Assembly: GCA_036271855.1 (NCBI GenBank)
Contig: DATAZV010000495.1
Coordinates: 1-12,861, forward strand
Direction of reading: 5' to 3'
DNA length: 12,861 nucleotides
Source of the DNA: JAQGMJ01 sp036271855
GTDB taxonomy: Bacteria > Pseudomonadota > Gammaproteobacteria > Burkholderiales > JAEUOS01
In this document: piece by piece, positions 1 through 6,236 of the stretch
Layout of the letters: each line of letters starts with the position of its first letter
How positions within the stretch are numbered: position 1 is the first letter of the stretch
Program-made: the position numbers and the translations under genes
The notes under the pieces: model-generated
Database searches by the model: none
Seen by the model: only the letters and a program-made list of their open reading frames with translations
What the model was told of the DNA's origin: nothing

Positions 1-299
1 AAGGCCGGTACATAGCTGCAGGCGATCCAGTGGCCGTCCGCCACATGCAGGTTGCGGTCATCGCTCAAGCCCAGCAGCGCCAGCGGCATATAGGCGCCAT
101 CCTCGGCGCTGGTGAAGATGATGGGGTGGTCGCGCCCGGCAGCGGCGAATTCGGCGAAGGAGATCGGCATTGCGTTCATCCGCCCCGCAAAGGCGGCCAC
201 GACACCGCCGCCGGCCGCCGGCAGATTCGGCAGCAGGACCCTATGGTGCTTTTCCAGCGGAACAATCCGGCCGTACCCGAAGGGCGGAGTGATCTCCAT
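1..299 (-). CDS. SapC family protein (3' part outside window)
   Basis: This is the N-terminal 99 residues of a leftward gene that continues past the left edge. It starts at the ATG at 299-297, with a GGGAG ribosome binding site (311-307) seven bases upstream. The translation carries the typical SapC (PF07277) pattern: YGRIVPL near residue 9, then FAGRMNAMPISFAEF at 37-51, RDHPIIF at 56-62, and EDGAYMPLALLGL at 66-78, ending at W91 and SYVPA. Full-length members are about 240-250 residues, so more than half is missing. The family is named after an S-layer-associated protein of Campylobacter fetus. Its biochemical function is not established, and in Proteobacteria it often sits near TonB-dependent receptor and carbohydrate-uptake genes. 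No signal peptide is visible. The family assignment is from recalled motifs; the function is unknown. Confidence 0.82.
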   Translation of the reverse strand, partial: MEITPPFGYGRIVPLEKHHRVLLPNLPAAGGGVVAAFAGRMNAMPISFAEFAAAGRDHPIIFTSAEDGAYMPLALLGLSDDRNLHVADGHWIACSYVPA

Positions 300-421
300 C
301 GCGGCGCTCCCAGCGTTAGCGATCATTGTAGGCGAGCCGGCGCCCTATGCTCCTCGCATGTGTTATCTTCGCTGCGGTCCGCAGTTGAACATGCCCGATC
401 AAGCGCAGCCGGACCCTAACA
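300..421. promoter_or_regulatory. Divergent intergenic region between sapC-like and cobD-like genes
   Basis: This 122-base gap must hold the promoters of the two divergent genes. For the leftward gene, a TACAAT -10-like hexamer lies at 330-325, about 25 bases before the ATG, but I find no convincing -35. A perfect 6-bp-arm palindrome, CTGCGG-T-CCGCAG, sits at 372-384 and could be an operator. For the rightward gene, the TATCTT at 364-369 is only a weak -10 candidate. The functional roles are inference. Confidence 0.4.
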
Positions 422-1357
422 ATGACCGTCCTCGCCCTGATCGCCGCCCTGATTCTCGAACAGATACGCCCGCTGAACGATCGCGCCGCGTTGAGTCGTC
501 CATTGGCGGGCAGCCTGGACTTCATCGAGCACAACCTGAATGCCGGCGCGCATCACCACGGCGCTGCCGCCTGGCTGCTGACGGTATTGCCGCTGCTGCT
601 GATCTCGCTGGTGGTCTATTACCTGCTGTACCAGGTGAGCGGTGTGCTGGCCTGGGCGTGGAATGTCGCGGTGCTTTACCTCACCATGGGCTTTCGCCAG
701 TTCAGCCACCATTTCACCGACATCCACCGGGCGCTCAACGAAGGCGACCTGCCGCGCGCGCGCCTGCTGACGCGTGCCTGGCGCGGCCGTCCCGCCGATG
801 ATCTCAACACCACCGAAGTGGCGCGCGTGGCCATCGAAGAGGCGTTCGTCGCCGCCCACCACTATGTGTTCGGCGTGCTGTTCTGGTTCGCCTTCCTGCC
901 GGGGCCAGCGGGCGCGGTGCTCTATCGCATGGCGCTGATGCTGCGCAACCGCTGGGGCGGCAAGACCGGCACCGAGCACGGCGGCTTCGGCAAGTTCGCC
1001 AACGCAGCGTTTTACTGGATCGACTGGCTGCCGGTGCGCCTGACCGCCGTCGGCTTTGCCATCGTCGGCAACTTCGAGGACGCGGTGTATTGCTGGCGCA
1101 ACCAGGCGGCGAAGTGGCGTGACCCGGAAATCGGCATCGTGCTGGCTGCCGGCGCCGGCGCCATCGGCGTCACGCTCGGCAAGCCCTTGCGCGAAGGGGT
1201 GACGGCGATCGGTCCGGAGATTGACGAACGAATCGAAATCGGCGTCGGTGACGAGGCCGATGCCGCCTCGCTCAATAGCACCGTCGGCCTGGCCTGGCGC
1301 GCCCTGGTGCTGTGGCTGCTACTGCTGTTGCTGCTGGCAGTGGCGACGATGGTCTAG
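422..1357 (+). CDS. CobD/CbiB-family membrane protein (AmpE-like)
   Basis: This 311-residue integral membrane protein belongs to the CobD/CbiB superfamily, which covers adenosylcobinamide-phosphate synthases and the AmpE sensor-like proteins. Hydrophobic segments lie near residues 45-90, 140-165, 195-220 and 235-255, with a very hydrophobic C-terminal helix at about 288-311. The segment WLPVRLTAVGFAIVGNF followed by about 30 residues and a Gly/Ala-rich GAIGVTLG matches the conserved PxRLTA...GALGVxLG portion of CbiB. The N-terminus has EQIRPL instead of the HPV/GR motif usual in true CbiB. No other cobalamin gene is in the window, so a role in B12 synthesis is doubtful and an AmpE-like role is equally possible. 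The start is the ATG at 422, which lacks a clear ribosome binding site. The stop overlaps the convergent DUF2007 stop in a shared CTAG. Confidence 0.8.
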   Translation: MTVLALIAALILEQIRPLNDRAALSRPLAGSLDFIEHNLNAGAHHHGAAAWLLTVLPLLLISLVVYYLLYQVSGVLAWAWNVAVLYLTMGFRQFSHHFTDIHRALNEGDLPRARLLTRAWRGRPADDLNTTEVARVAIEEAFVAAHHYVFGVLFWFAFLPGPAGAVLYRMALMLRNRWGGKTGTEHGGFGKFANAAFYWIDWLPVRLTAVGFAIVGNFEDAVYCWRNQAAKWRDPEIGIVLAAGAGAIGVTLGKPLREGVTAIGPEIDERIEIGVGDEADAASLNSTVGLAWRALVLWLLLLLLLAVATMV

Positions 1358-1677
1358 CGGAACTGCAACGGCTTTTCGGTACCGCAGCTCCAGCACGCGC
1401 TGAATTGGCCTTCCAGCCACTCGTTGCACTTCGGGCAGCTCCAGGCCGGGCCGCGGTCGCGCAGCGGATGCTTGAATACGTCGAGCACCTTCAGCGCCAG
1501 AGGCGTATCGCGTTCTTCCTGGATCCATACTTCCGGCCAGCACTGGTCGAACGGCACTTCGCCGCCCACCCGGATCATGAATTCGTTGCGCAGGAAGCAT
1601 TCGATGTTCATCGCCTCCAGCATGCTCTTCAACTGCGTGGCTTCGATCAGGTTGCCGGCACGGTAAAGGCGCTTCAT
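1354..1677 (-). CDS. DUF2007 domain protein with C-terminal zinc ribbon
   Basis: This is a small 107-residue cytoplasmic protein. Residues 1-70 match DUF2007 (putative signal-transducing, GlnB-like fold), with the opening MKRLYRAGNLIEATQLKSML and the hydrophobic IECFLRNE typical of the family. Residues 81-98 form a zinc ribbon with C81-x2-C84 and C95-x2-C98. I chose the ATG at 1677 because DUF2007 proteins begin at this point; the open frame extends further but without family similarity. No clear ribosome binding site precedes it. It is the last gene of the leftward M48 - pterin dehydratase - rsgA operon, 23 bases after rsgA, so expression probably depends on readthrough from upstream. The function is unknown; nucleic-acid or protein binding through the ribbon is only a guess. 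Confidence 0.85.
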   Translation of the reverse strand: MKRLYRAGNLIEATQLKSMLEAMNIECFLRNEFMIRVGGEVPFDQCWPEVWIQEERDTPLALKVLDVFKHPLRDRGPAWSCPKCNEWLEGQFSACWSCGTEKPLQFR

Positions 1678-1700
1678 GGGGCGAGGTAGACGGCTTGCGC

Positions 1701-2585
1701 TCAGGAACCGATTTCGCCGCGCAGGGTGCAAAACAGGTCGAAGCGCCGCTTGTCGATGCGCCCGCTGTCGCGCGCCGCGCGCAGCGCGCACTCGGGCTCA
1801 CGGTCGTGGCGACAATTGGAAAAGCGGCAATGGCCCAGGTAGGGCGCGAACTCATTGAAGCCCTGCTGCAACTGCTTGAAGGTCAGGTTATGGATGCCGA
1901 CTTCCTGCATCCCCGGGCAATCGATCAGGGTGGTGTCGGCATCGATGCGGTACAGGCGGGAAAACGTGGTGGTGTGCTTGCCGGTACCCAGAGCAGTGGA
2001 GAGCTCGCCCATGCGCGCCTTCGCGTCCGGCGCCAGGGCGTTGACCAGGCTCGACTTGCCCATGCCCGACTGGCCCACCAGCACGGTGCAGCGCCCCGCG
2101 AGCTTGGGCACCAGGGCGCTGCAGCCGGCCGCATGGTTCCCCTTGGCGCTGATCTCCACGATCTCGTGTCCCGCGCTCTCGAACACCTTCAGGCGCGCGC
2201 GTGCTTCGTCCGCGCCCGGCAGGTCGATCTTATTCAGCGCGATCAGCGCCGGGATGTCGGCCGCCTGGGTCAGCAGCAGGATGCGGATCACGAACTCGTC
2301 GCTGAACCAGGGATCGGCCGCCACCAGCACCAGCACCTGGTCGGCATTGGCGGCGATCGCCTTGCGCTTGAAGGCATCGGCGCGTTCCAGGTAGGTGGTG
2401 CGCGGCAGCACCTTTTCGATCACCGCCTGGCGCGGCCCGGTGGACTTGACCTCGACGCGGTCGCCGCAGGCGGCGTCGTGCTTCTTGCCGCGTGCCACGC
2501 AGTCCAGGTTTTCGCCCTCGTCGGTGCGCACATCGTAGCGGCGGCCGAATACCGCGACCACCTGACCAAGATGCGTGCCCAGCAT
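1701..2585 (-). CDS. rsgA: Small ribosomal subunit biogenesis GTPase RsgA
   Basis: This 294-residue circularly permuted GTPase releases RbfA and checks late maturation of the 30S subunit. An OB-fold domain occupies about residues 1-65. The G motifs come in the permuted order: G4 NKID at 118-121, G1 P-loop GQSGMGKSS at 171-179, a switch region with TGKHTTT at 201-207, and G3 DCPGM at 222-226. The C-terminal zinc knuckle uses C253, C258, H260 and C266. Length and motif order are normal for the family. The ATG at 2585 overlaps the TGA of the pterin dehydratase gene by one base (TGATG), suggesting translational coupling. A TTG three bases upstream (2588) is an alternative start. There is no strong ribosome binding site of its own. 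Identity is secure; only the start is open. Confidence 0.97.
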   Translation of the reverse strand: MLGTHLGQVVAVFGRRYDVRTDEGENLDCVARGKKHDAACGDRVEVKSTGPRQAVIEKVLPRTTYLERADAFKRKAIAANADQVLVLVAADPWFSDEFVIRILLLTQAADIPALIALNKIDLPGADEARARLKVFESAGHEIVEISAKGNHAAGCSALVPKLAGRCTVLVGQSGMGKSSLVNALAPDAKARMGELSTALGTGKHTTTFSRLYRIDADTTLIDCPGMQEVGIHNLTFKQLQQGFNEFAPYLGHCRFSNCRHDREPECALRAARDSGRIDKRRFDLFCTLRGEIGS

Positions 2586-2911
2586 CAAAATTTGAGCAAT
2601 GCGTCGGCCTTGGCCGCGCAGATGAAGTCATTTTCGGTGATGCCGTTCGCATCGTGGGTCGAGTAGTCGACCCGGCATTTATTGTAGGAAACCATCAGGT
2701 CGGGGTGGTGATCTTCCTTGTGCGAAACCCAGGCCAGGGCATTCACGAAGGCCATCGTCTCGTAATAGTTTTTGAAGGCGAAGGTCTTCACCAGTTTGCC
2801 GTCGATCAGCTCCCAGGCCTTGAGCTCGGTGAGCATGTTCTTCACCGTCGTTTCGGGCAGGGCCGTGCCGCCGTGGCAGGCGGCGCAGTGGCGGGTCGCG
2901 AGATCGCTCAT
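2585..2911 (-). CDS. 4a-hydroxytetrahydrobiopterin dehydratase (pterin-4a-carbinolamine dehydratase)
   Basis: This 108-residue enzyme dehydrates pterin-4a-carbinolamine, the product of aromatic amino acid hydroxylases, to quinonoid dihydropterin. The signature EDHHP lies at residues 66-70, and the catalytic histidines are H68, H69 and H86 (in the YSTHDANGIT segment). Residues 9-12 carry a CxxC, and the N-terminal 20 residues are an extension seen in many bacterial members. It starts at the ATG at 2911 with an AAGGA ribosome binding site a few bases upstream, only 8 bases after the M48 protease stop. Its stop overlaps the rsgA start. No phenylalanine hydroxylase gene is in the window, so the pterin-dependent partner is elsewhere or the role is general pterin repair. 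phhB is the name used when the gene pairs with phhA. Confidence 0.94.
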   Translation of the reverse strand: MSDLATRHCAACHGGTALPETTVKNMLTELKAWELIDGKLVKTFAFKNYYETMAFVNALAWVSHKEDHHPDLMVSYNKCRVDYSTHDANGITENDFICAAKADALLKF

Positions 2912-2919
2912 TATTTCCT

Positions 2920-4194
2920 TCAGGCGGCGCCGGCCGGCAGCGCGTGGTTGGCGCCCGCGGCCTTGAGGCGGCCGATGCGAATAAAGGCGGGCGGGTGCGA
3001 ATCGTGAAACGCCGAGTGCAGCGGGTCCGGCGTCACCGTGGCCGCATTGTCGTCGTAAATGCGGGTCAGTGCGCGGATCAGCGCGGCGGCCGAGGTCTGC
3101 TCGGCGGCATAGGCATCGGCCTCGAACTCGCGCTTGCGCGAGGAATAAGAGAGGATGGGGTGCAGCACGAAGGTGAACACCGGCAGCGCCAGCATCAGCA
3201 GCACCAGCGCCATCGCCGGGCTGGCATGCGCCACGCCCAGGCCCTGGTAGAACCAGGCCTGGTCCATCAGGTAGCCCAGCAGGGCGAAGAACAGCAAGCT
3301 CATGCCGAACATCATCAGCATGCCCTTGAAGATGTGCTTGCGCTTGAAGTGCCCCAGTTCGTGCGCCAGCACCGCCTCGATTTCCTCCTGGCCGAGTTTT
3401 TCGATCAGGGTGTCGAACAGCACGATGCGCTTGGCGGCGCCAAAGCCGGAGAAGAAGGCGTTGCTGTGGCGCGAACGCTTGGAGCCGTCCATCACGAACA
3501 GGCCGCCGGCGGTAAAGCCGCAGCGTTCCAGCAGCTTCTGGATCGTCTGCTTCAGCGGCCCGTCTTCCAGCGGCAGGAATTTATTGAATAGCGGCATGAT
3601 GACGGTGGGTGCGATCAACTGCACGAACAGCATGAAGGCGCAAACGCTGGCCCAGGCGATCACCCACCACCAAGTACCGGCGGAGCGGATGAACCAGAGG
3701 ATCGCCAGCAGCAAAGGTGCACCCAGCACCACGCCGACCAGGGTCGATTTGAACAGGTCGGCAATGAACAGCTTACGGGTCATCTGGTTGAAGCCGAAAT
3801 CGGTCTCGATGCCGAAGGTGCGGTACCAGGCGAAGGGTAGGCCGATCAGCGAAGTGACCAGGGTGAAGCCGCCGACCAGCAGCAACTCGCGCAGGTAATA
3901 GCCATCGGGCACGAGGATTGCGAGTTCACGCGCGAGCAGGTCCAGGCCGCCGCCCAGGGTAAAGGCCAGCAGCAGCACCGCATCGAACGCCGTGCTGACC
4001 ATGCCGAAGCGGGTGCGCGCAACCGTGTAGTCGGCGGCACGCTGATGCGCGGGCAGCGAGAGCGAAGCGGCGAACTCGGCCGGCACCGCGCCGCGGTTGG
4101 CGGCCACATGGGCGACATGGCGCCGCGCCAGCCACAACTCCAGGCCGACGCTGGCGGCAAGGCCTATCAGGAAGATCAGGGTAAAAAGCTGCAT
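2920..4194 (-). CDS. M48 family zinc metallopeptidase (Ste24/CAAX protease-like)
   Basis: This 424-residue multi-pass membrane protease belongs to the Ste24p branch of M48. The zinc-site motif HELGH is at residues 278-282, and the third ligand is probably E356 in the RKREFEAD segment. Other family landmarks are SNAFFSGFG at 244-252 and DPLHSAFHDSHPP at 390-402. Hydrophobic helices occur at about 3-22, 65-85, 102-122, 150-170, 175-200, 290-312 and 326-346. In bacteria such enzymes are linked to membrane protein quality control; the substrate here is unknown. I chose the ATG at 4194 because family members begin just before the first helix. A longer version starting at TTG 4236 (438 residues) has a good GGAGG site, but that same stretch may be a -10 box. 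It is the first gene of the leftward operon. Confidence 0.93.
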   Translation of the reverse strand: MQLFTLIFLIGLAASVGLELWLARRHVAHVAANRGAVPAEFAASLSLPAHQRAADYTVARTRFGMVSTAFDAVLLLAFTLGGGLDLLARELAILVPDGYYLRELLLVGGFTLVTSLIGLPFAWYRTFGIETDFGFNQMTRKLFIADLFKSTLVGVVLGAPLLLAILWFIRSAGTWWWVIAWASVCAFMLFVQLIAPTVIMPLFNKFLPLEDGPLKQTIQKLLERCGFTAGGLFVMDGSKRSRHSNAFFSGFGAAKRIVLFDTLIEKLGQEEIEAVLAHELGHFKRKHIFKGMLMMFGMSLLFFALLGYLMDQAWFYQGLGVAHASPAMALVLLMLALPVFTFVLHPILSYSSRKREFEADAYAAEQTSAAALIRALTRIYDDNAATVTPDPLHSAFHDSHPPAFIRIGRLKAAGANHALPAGAA

Positions 4195-4261
4195 CTCGTT
4201 CAGGTGGGGCCGATGTGCGACAATCCAATCACGCAATTATCCTCCAACTGAAGATTTTTCA
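4195..4261. promoter_or_regulatory. Divergent promoter space between the M48 protease gene and orn
   Basis: Only 67 bases separate the two divergent starts. For the leftward operon, TTGAAA (4262-4257) and GATAAT (4241-4236), spaced 15 bases, form a plausible sigma-70-like pair whose transcript would begin near 4229 and give a leader of about 35 bases. For orn, GACAAT at 4219-4224 is a -10 candidate without a clear -35. The two promoters would overlap. All are sequence-pattern inferences. Confidence 0.4.
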
Positions 4262-4807
4262 ATGCCGCAAGATCAAAACAACCTGATCTGGCTCGACATG
4301 GAAATGACCGGTCTCTCGCCCGAGAACGACCGCATCATCGAAGTGGCGCTGGTCATCACCGACTCTCAGCTCAATACCGTGGCCGAGGCGGAAACCCTGG
4401 TGGTGCACCAATCCGATGCCGTGCTCGATGGCATGGACAACTGGAACAAGTCCACCCACGGCAAGTCCGGCCTGATCGACAAGGTCAAGGCCTCGACCCT
4501 GGAAGAGCGCGCGGTGGAAATGCGCATGCTCGACTTTCTCAAGCTGCACGTGCCCAAGGGCGGCTCGCCGATGTGCGGCAACTCGATCTGCCAGGACCGG
4601 CGCTTCATGGCGCATTACATGCCCGAGCTGGAAGCCTACTTCCATTACCGCAACCTCGATGTCAGCACCCTCAAGGAGCTGGTCAAGCGCTGGAAGCCAG
4701 AAATCGCCAAGGGCATGATCAAGCACGGCAAGCACGAGGCCCTGGCCGACATTTACGAGTCGATCGAAGAGCTCAAGTACTACCGCGAGCACTTCCTGAA
4801 GCTGTAA
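4262..4807 (+). CDS. orn: Oligoribonuclease
   Basis: This 181-residue 3'-5' exoribonuclease of the DEDDh family degrades di- and oligoribonucleotides, including pGpG from cyclic-di-GMP turnover, in the cytoplasm. The catalytic set is fully present: D12 and E14 (WLDMEMTGL), D112 (NSICQDRRF), H158 and D163 (HEALADI). These positions match the residue numbers I recall for E. coli Orn, and the length is normal. The ATG at 4262 is chosen because homologues begin just before the LIWLDMEMTG motif; the open frame upstream of it is antisense to the protease gene. The ribosome binding site is weak (GAAG, about nine bases upstream). The last 35 bases overlap the convergent MATE gene. A second in-frame TAA follows 12 bases after the first, created by a tandem repeat. 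Confidence 0.97.
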   Translation: MPQDQNNLIWLDMEMTGLSPENDRIIEVALVITDSQLNTVAEAETLVVHQSDAVLDGMDNWNKSTHGKSGLIDKVKASTLEERAVEMRMLDFLKLHVPKGGSPMCGNSICQDRRFMAHYMPELEAYFHYRNLDVSTLKELVKRWKPEIAKGMIKHGKHEALADIYESIEELKYYREHFLKL

Positions 4808-6167
4808 CCGCGGCTGTAACCGCTTCCTCGCGGATGGCGCTATTGGCCACGTGGCGGAAATACAGCAGGCCGATGGCCGCCGCCAGCGCCATGCCGACCA
4901 CCGCGCCCATCCAGAATCCCATCGCCCCCTTGGGTGCGCCGATCACCGGTGAGAACGCCAGCCAGTACCCGCCGCCCAGGCCCACCACCCACAGCGCCAG
5001 GCCGAAGCCGAGCATCGGCACCAGCACCTTCTTGTAGCCGCGCGCGGCCTGCGCCGCCACCGAATTGATGGCGTCGAAAATGTGGAACAGGCCGACGAAC
5101 ACCAGCAAGGGCCCGGCTACCGCAATCACCTTGGGGTCCTGGGTATACAGCATGGCGATGCCGCCGTGGGCGATGGCAATGAGCACGGCCAGCGTCACCG
5201 CAGCGCCGGCGCCGATGGCAATCCCGGTCCAGCCGGAAATCCGCGCCTGGCGCAGGTCGCCGGCGCCGATCGCCTGGCCCACCAGCACGCTGGTGGCATT
5301 GGAAATCGCCAGCGGCACCATGTAGCAAAGGGCGCCCAGGTTGGCTGCGATCTGGTGCCCCGCCGAATAATCCGCCCCCAGGCGCGCGATGAACAGCGCC
5401 ATGAAGGTATAGGAAGTGACGTCGATCAGGAAGGACACGCCGATCGGCCCCCCTAGCTTGAACATGCGCCCCAAGGTGCGCCAGTCGATCCCCTCGAATT
5501 TTTCAAATACCCGGTAGCGCGCGAAGCCGGGCTTGACGCAAACCCACCAGATTGCCGCGGCCAGCATCAGCCAGCCTTCGCACACCAGCGCCCAGGCGCA
5601 GCCCAGCCCGCCCAGCGCCGGCAGGCCGAGCTTGCCGTACATGAACACGATGTTCAGCGGTACCTTGATCACCAGCCCAAGCACCTGGATCGCCATCACC
5701 GCGCGCGGCTGCGAGATCGACGAGGCCCAGGCGTAGAAAACGCGAAACGCCATCATCGCCGGCGCCACCCACATCAGGGTGCGCAAATAGCTGCGCACGT
5801 CGACCTCGATGGCCGGGTCCATTTTCGCGATGCTGAAAAAGAAGTCGGGGAACAGCAGCAGCAATTCGGCCAGCAGCGTCAGCAGCAGCGCCAGCCAGAT
5901 GCCCTGGCGCACGTCGTGGGTGATGGCCGCATCGTTGCGCGCGCCGTAGTGCTGCGCCAGGATCGGCGTCAGCGCCAGCATCACCCCCATGGCGGTGACG
6001 AAAATCGAAAAATAGATCGACGTGCCCAGGCCCACCGTGGCCAGCGCGTGCGCCGAGAAATGGCCGGCCATCACGGTGTCGATCACGCCGTTGGCCATGG
6101 TGGCGATCTGCGCGATCAGCACCGGCCAGCCGAGGCGGAAAATGTCTTTGGCGGTACGTTTGAACAT
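4773..6167 (-). CDS. MATE family efflux transporter
   Basis: This 464-residue multidrug/toxin exporter-like membrane protein has about twelve hydrophobic helices in two similar halves. The N-terminal GVIDTVMAGHFSAHALATVGLG (residues 27-48) and ALTPILAQHYGAR (about 65-77) are typical of NorM-type MATE proteins, including the acidic D30 in the first helix. Such transporters expel cationic drugs or other organics using a sodium or proton gradient; the substrate here cannot be read from sequence. It starts at the ATG at 6167 with no strong ribosome binding site. It lies 69 bases after the ArnT-like gene and could be cotranscribed with it. The C-terminal tail (about residues 448-464) is unusual: it contains AVTA twice, from a 12-base tandem repeat, and its last ten or so residues are read from the strand opposite the orn 3' end. 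Confidence 0.93.
   Translation of the reverse strand: MFKRTAKDIFRLGWPVLIAQIATMANGVIDTVMAGHFSAHALATVGLGTSIYFSIFVTAMGVMLALTPILAQHYGARNDAAITHDVRQGIWLALLLTLLAELLLLFPDFFFSIAKMDPAIEVDVRSYLRTLMWVAPAMMAFRVFYAWASSISQPRAVMAIQVLGLVIKVPLNIVFMYGKLGLPALGGLGCAWALVCEGWLMLAAAIWWVCVKPGFARYRVFEKFEGIDWRTLGRMFKLGGPIGVSFLIDVTSYTFMALFIARLGADYSAGHQIAANLGALCYMVPLAISNATSVLVGQAIGAGDLRQARISGWTGIAIGAGAAVTLAVLIAIAHGGIAMLYTQDPKVIAVAGPLLVFVGLFHIFDAINSVAAQAARGYKKVLVPMLGFGLALWVVGLGGGYWLAFSPVIGAPKGAMGFWMGAVVGMALAAAIGLLYFRHVANSAIREEAVTAAVTASGSARGST
4800..4823. repeat. 12-base tandem duplication at the orn/MATE overlap
   Basis: Two adjacent 12-base units, agctgtaaccgc (4800-4811) and ggctgtaaccgc (4812-4823), differ at only the first base. 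On the plus strand the first unit contains the orn stop codon and the second supplies an in-frame backup TAA. On the minus strand the units encode AVTA-AVTA near the C-terminus of the MATE protein. Because the unit length is a multiple of three, neither gene is frameshifted. Confidence 0.85.
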
Positions 6168-6236
6168 GCGGTGTTGCGAATGGTGGGAAGCCGCCGTCGC
6201 CAGGACGGGGATGAAGGGCGGAACTGCAACAGGGTC

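Noticed and set aside
112..801. 229-codon plus-strand frame spanning the sapC-like and cobD-like starts
   Set aside because: It crosses two better-supported genes and the promoter gap, and its Pro/Arg-rich translation has no recognisable domain.
422..1357. Cobalamin biosynthesis locus
   Set aside because: Only one CobD/CbiB-like gene is present, with an atypical N-terminus and no other cob genes, so a B12 pathway is not supported.
1695..2666. 323-codon frame on the plus strand
   Set aside because: It lies opposite rsgA, whose G motifs and zinc knuckle are all intact; the plus-strand translation is featureless.
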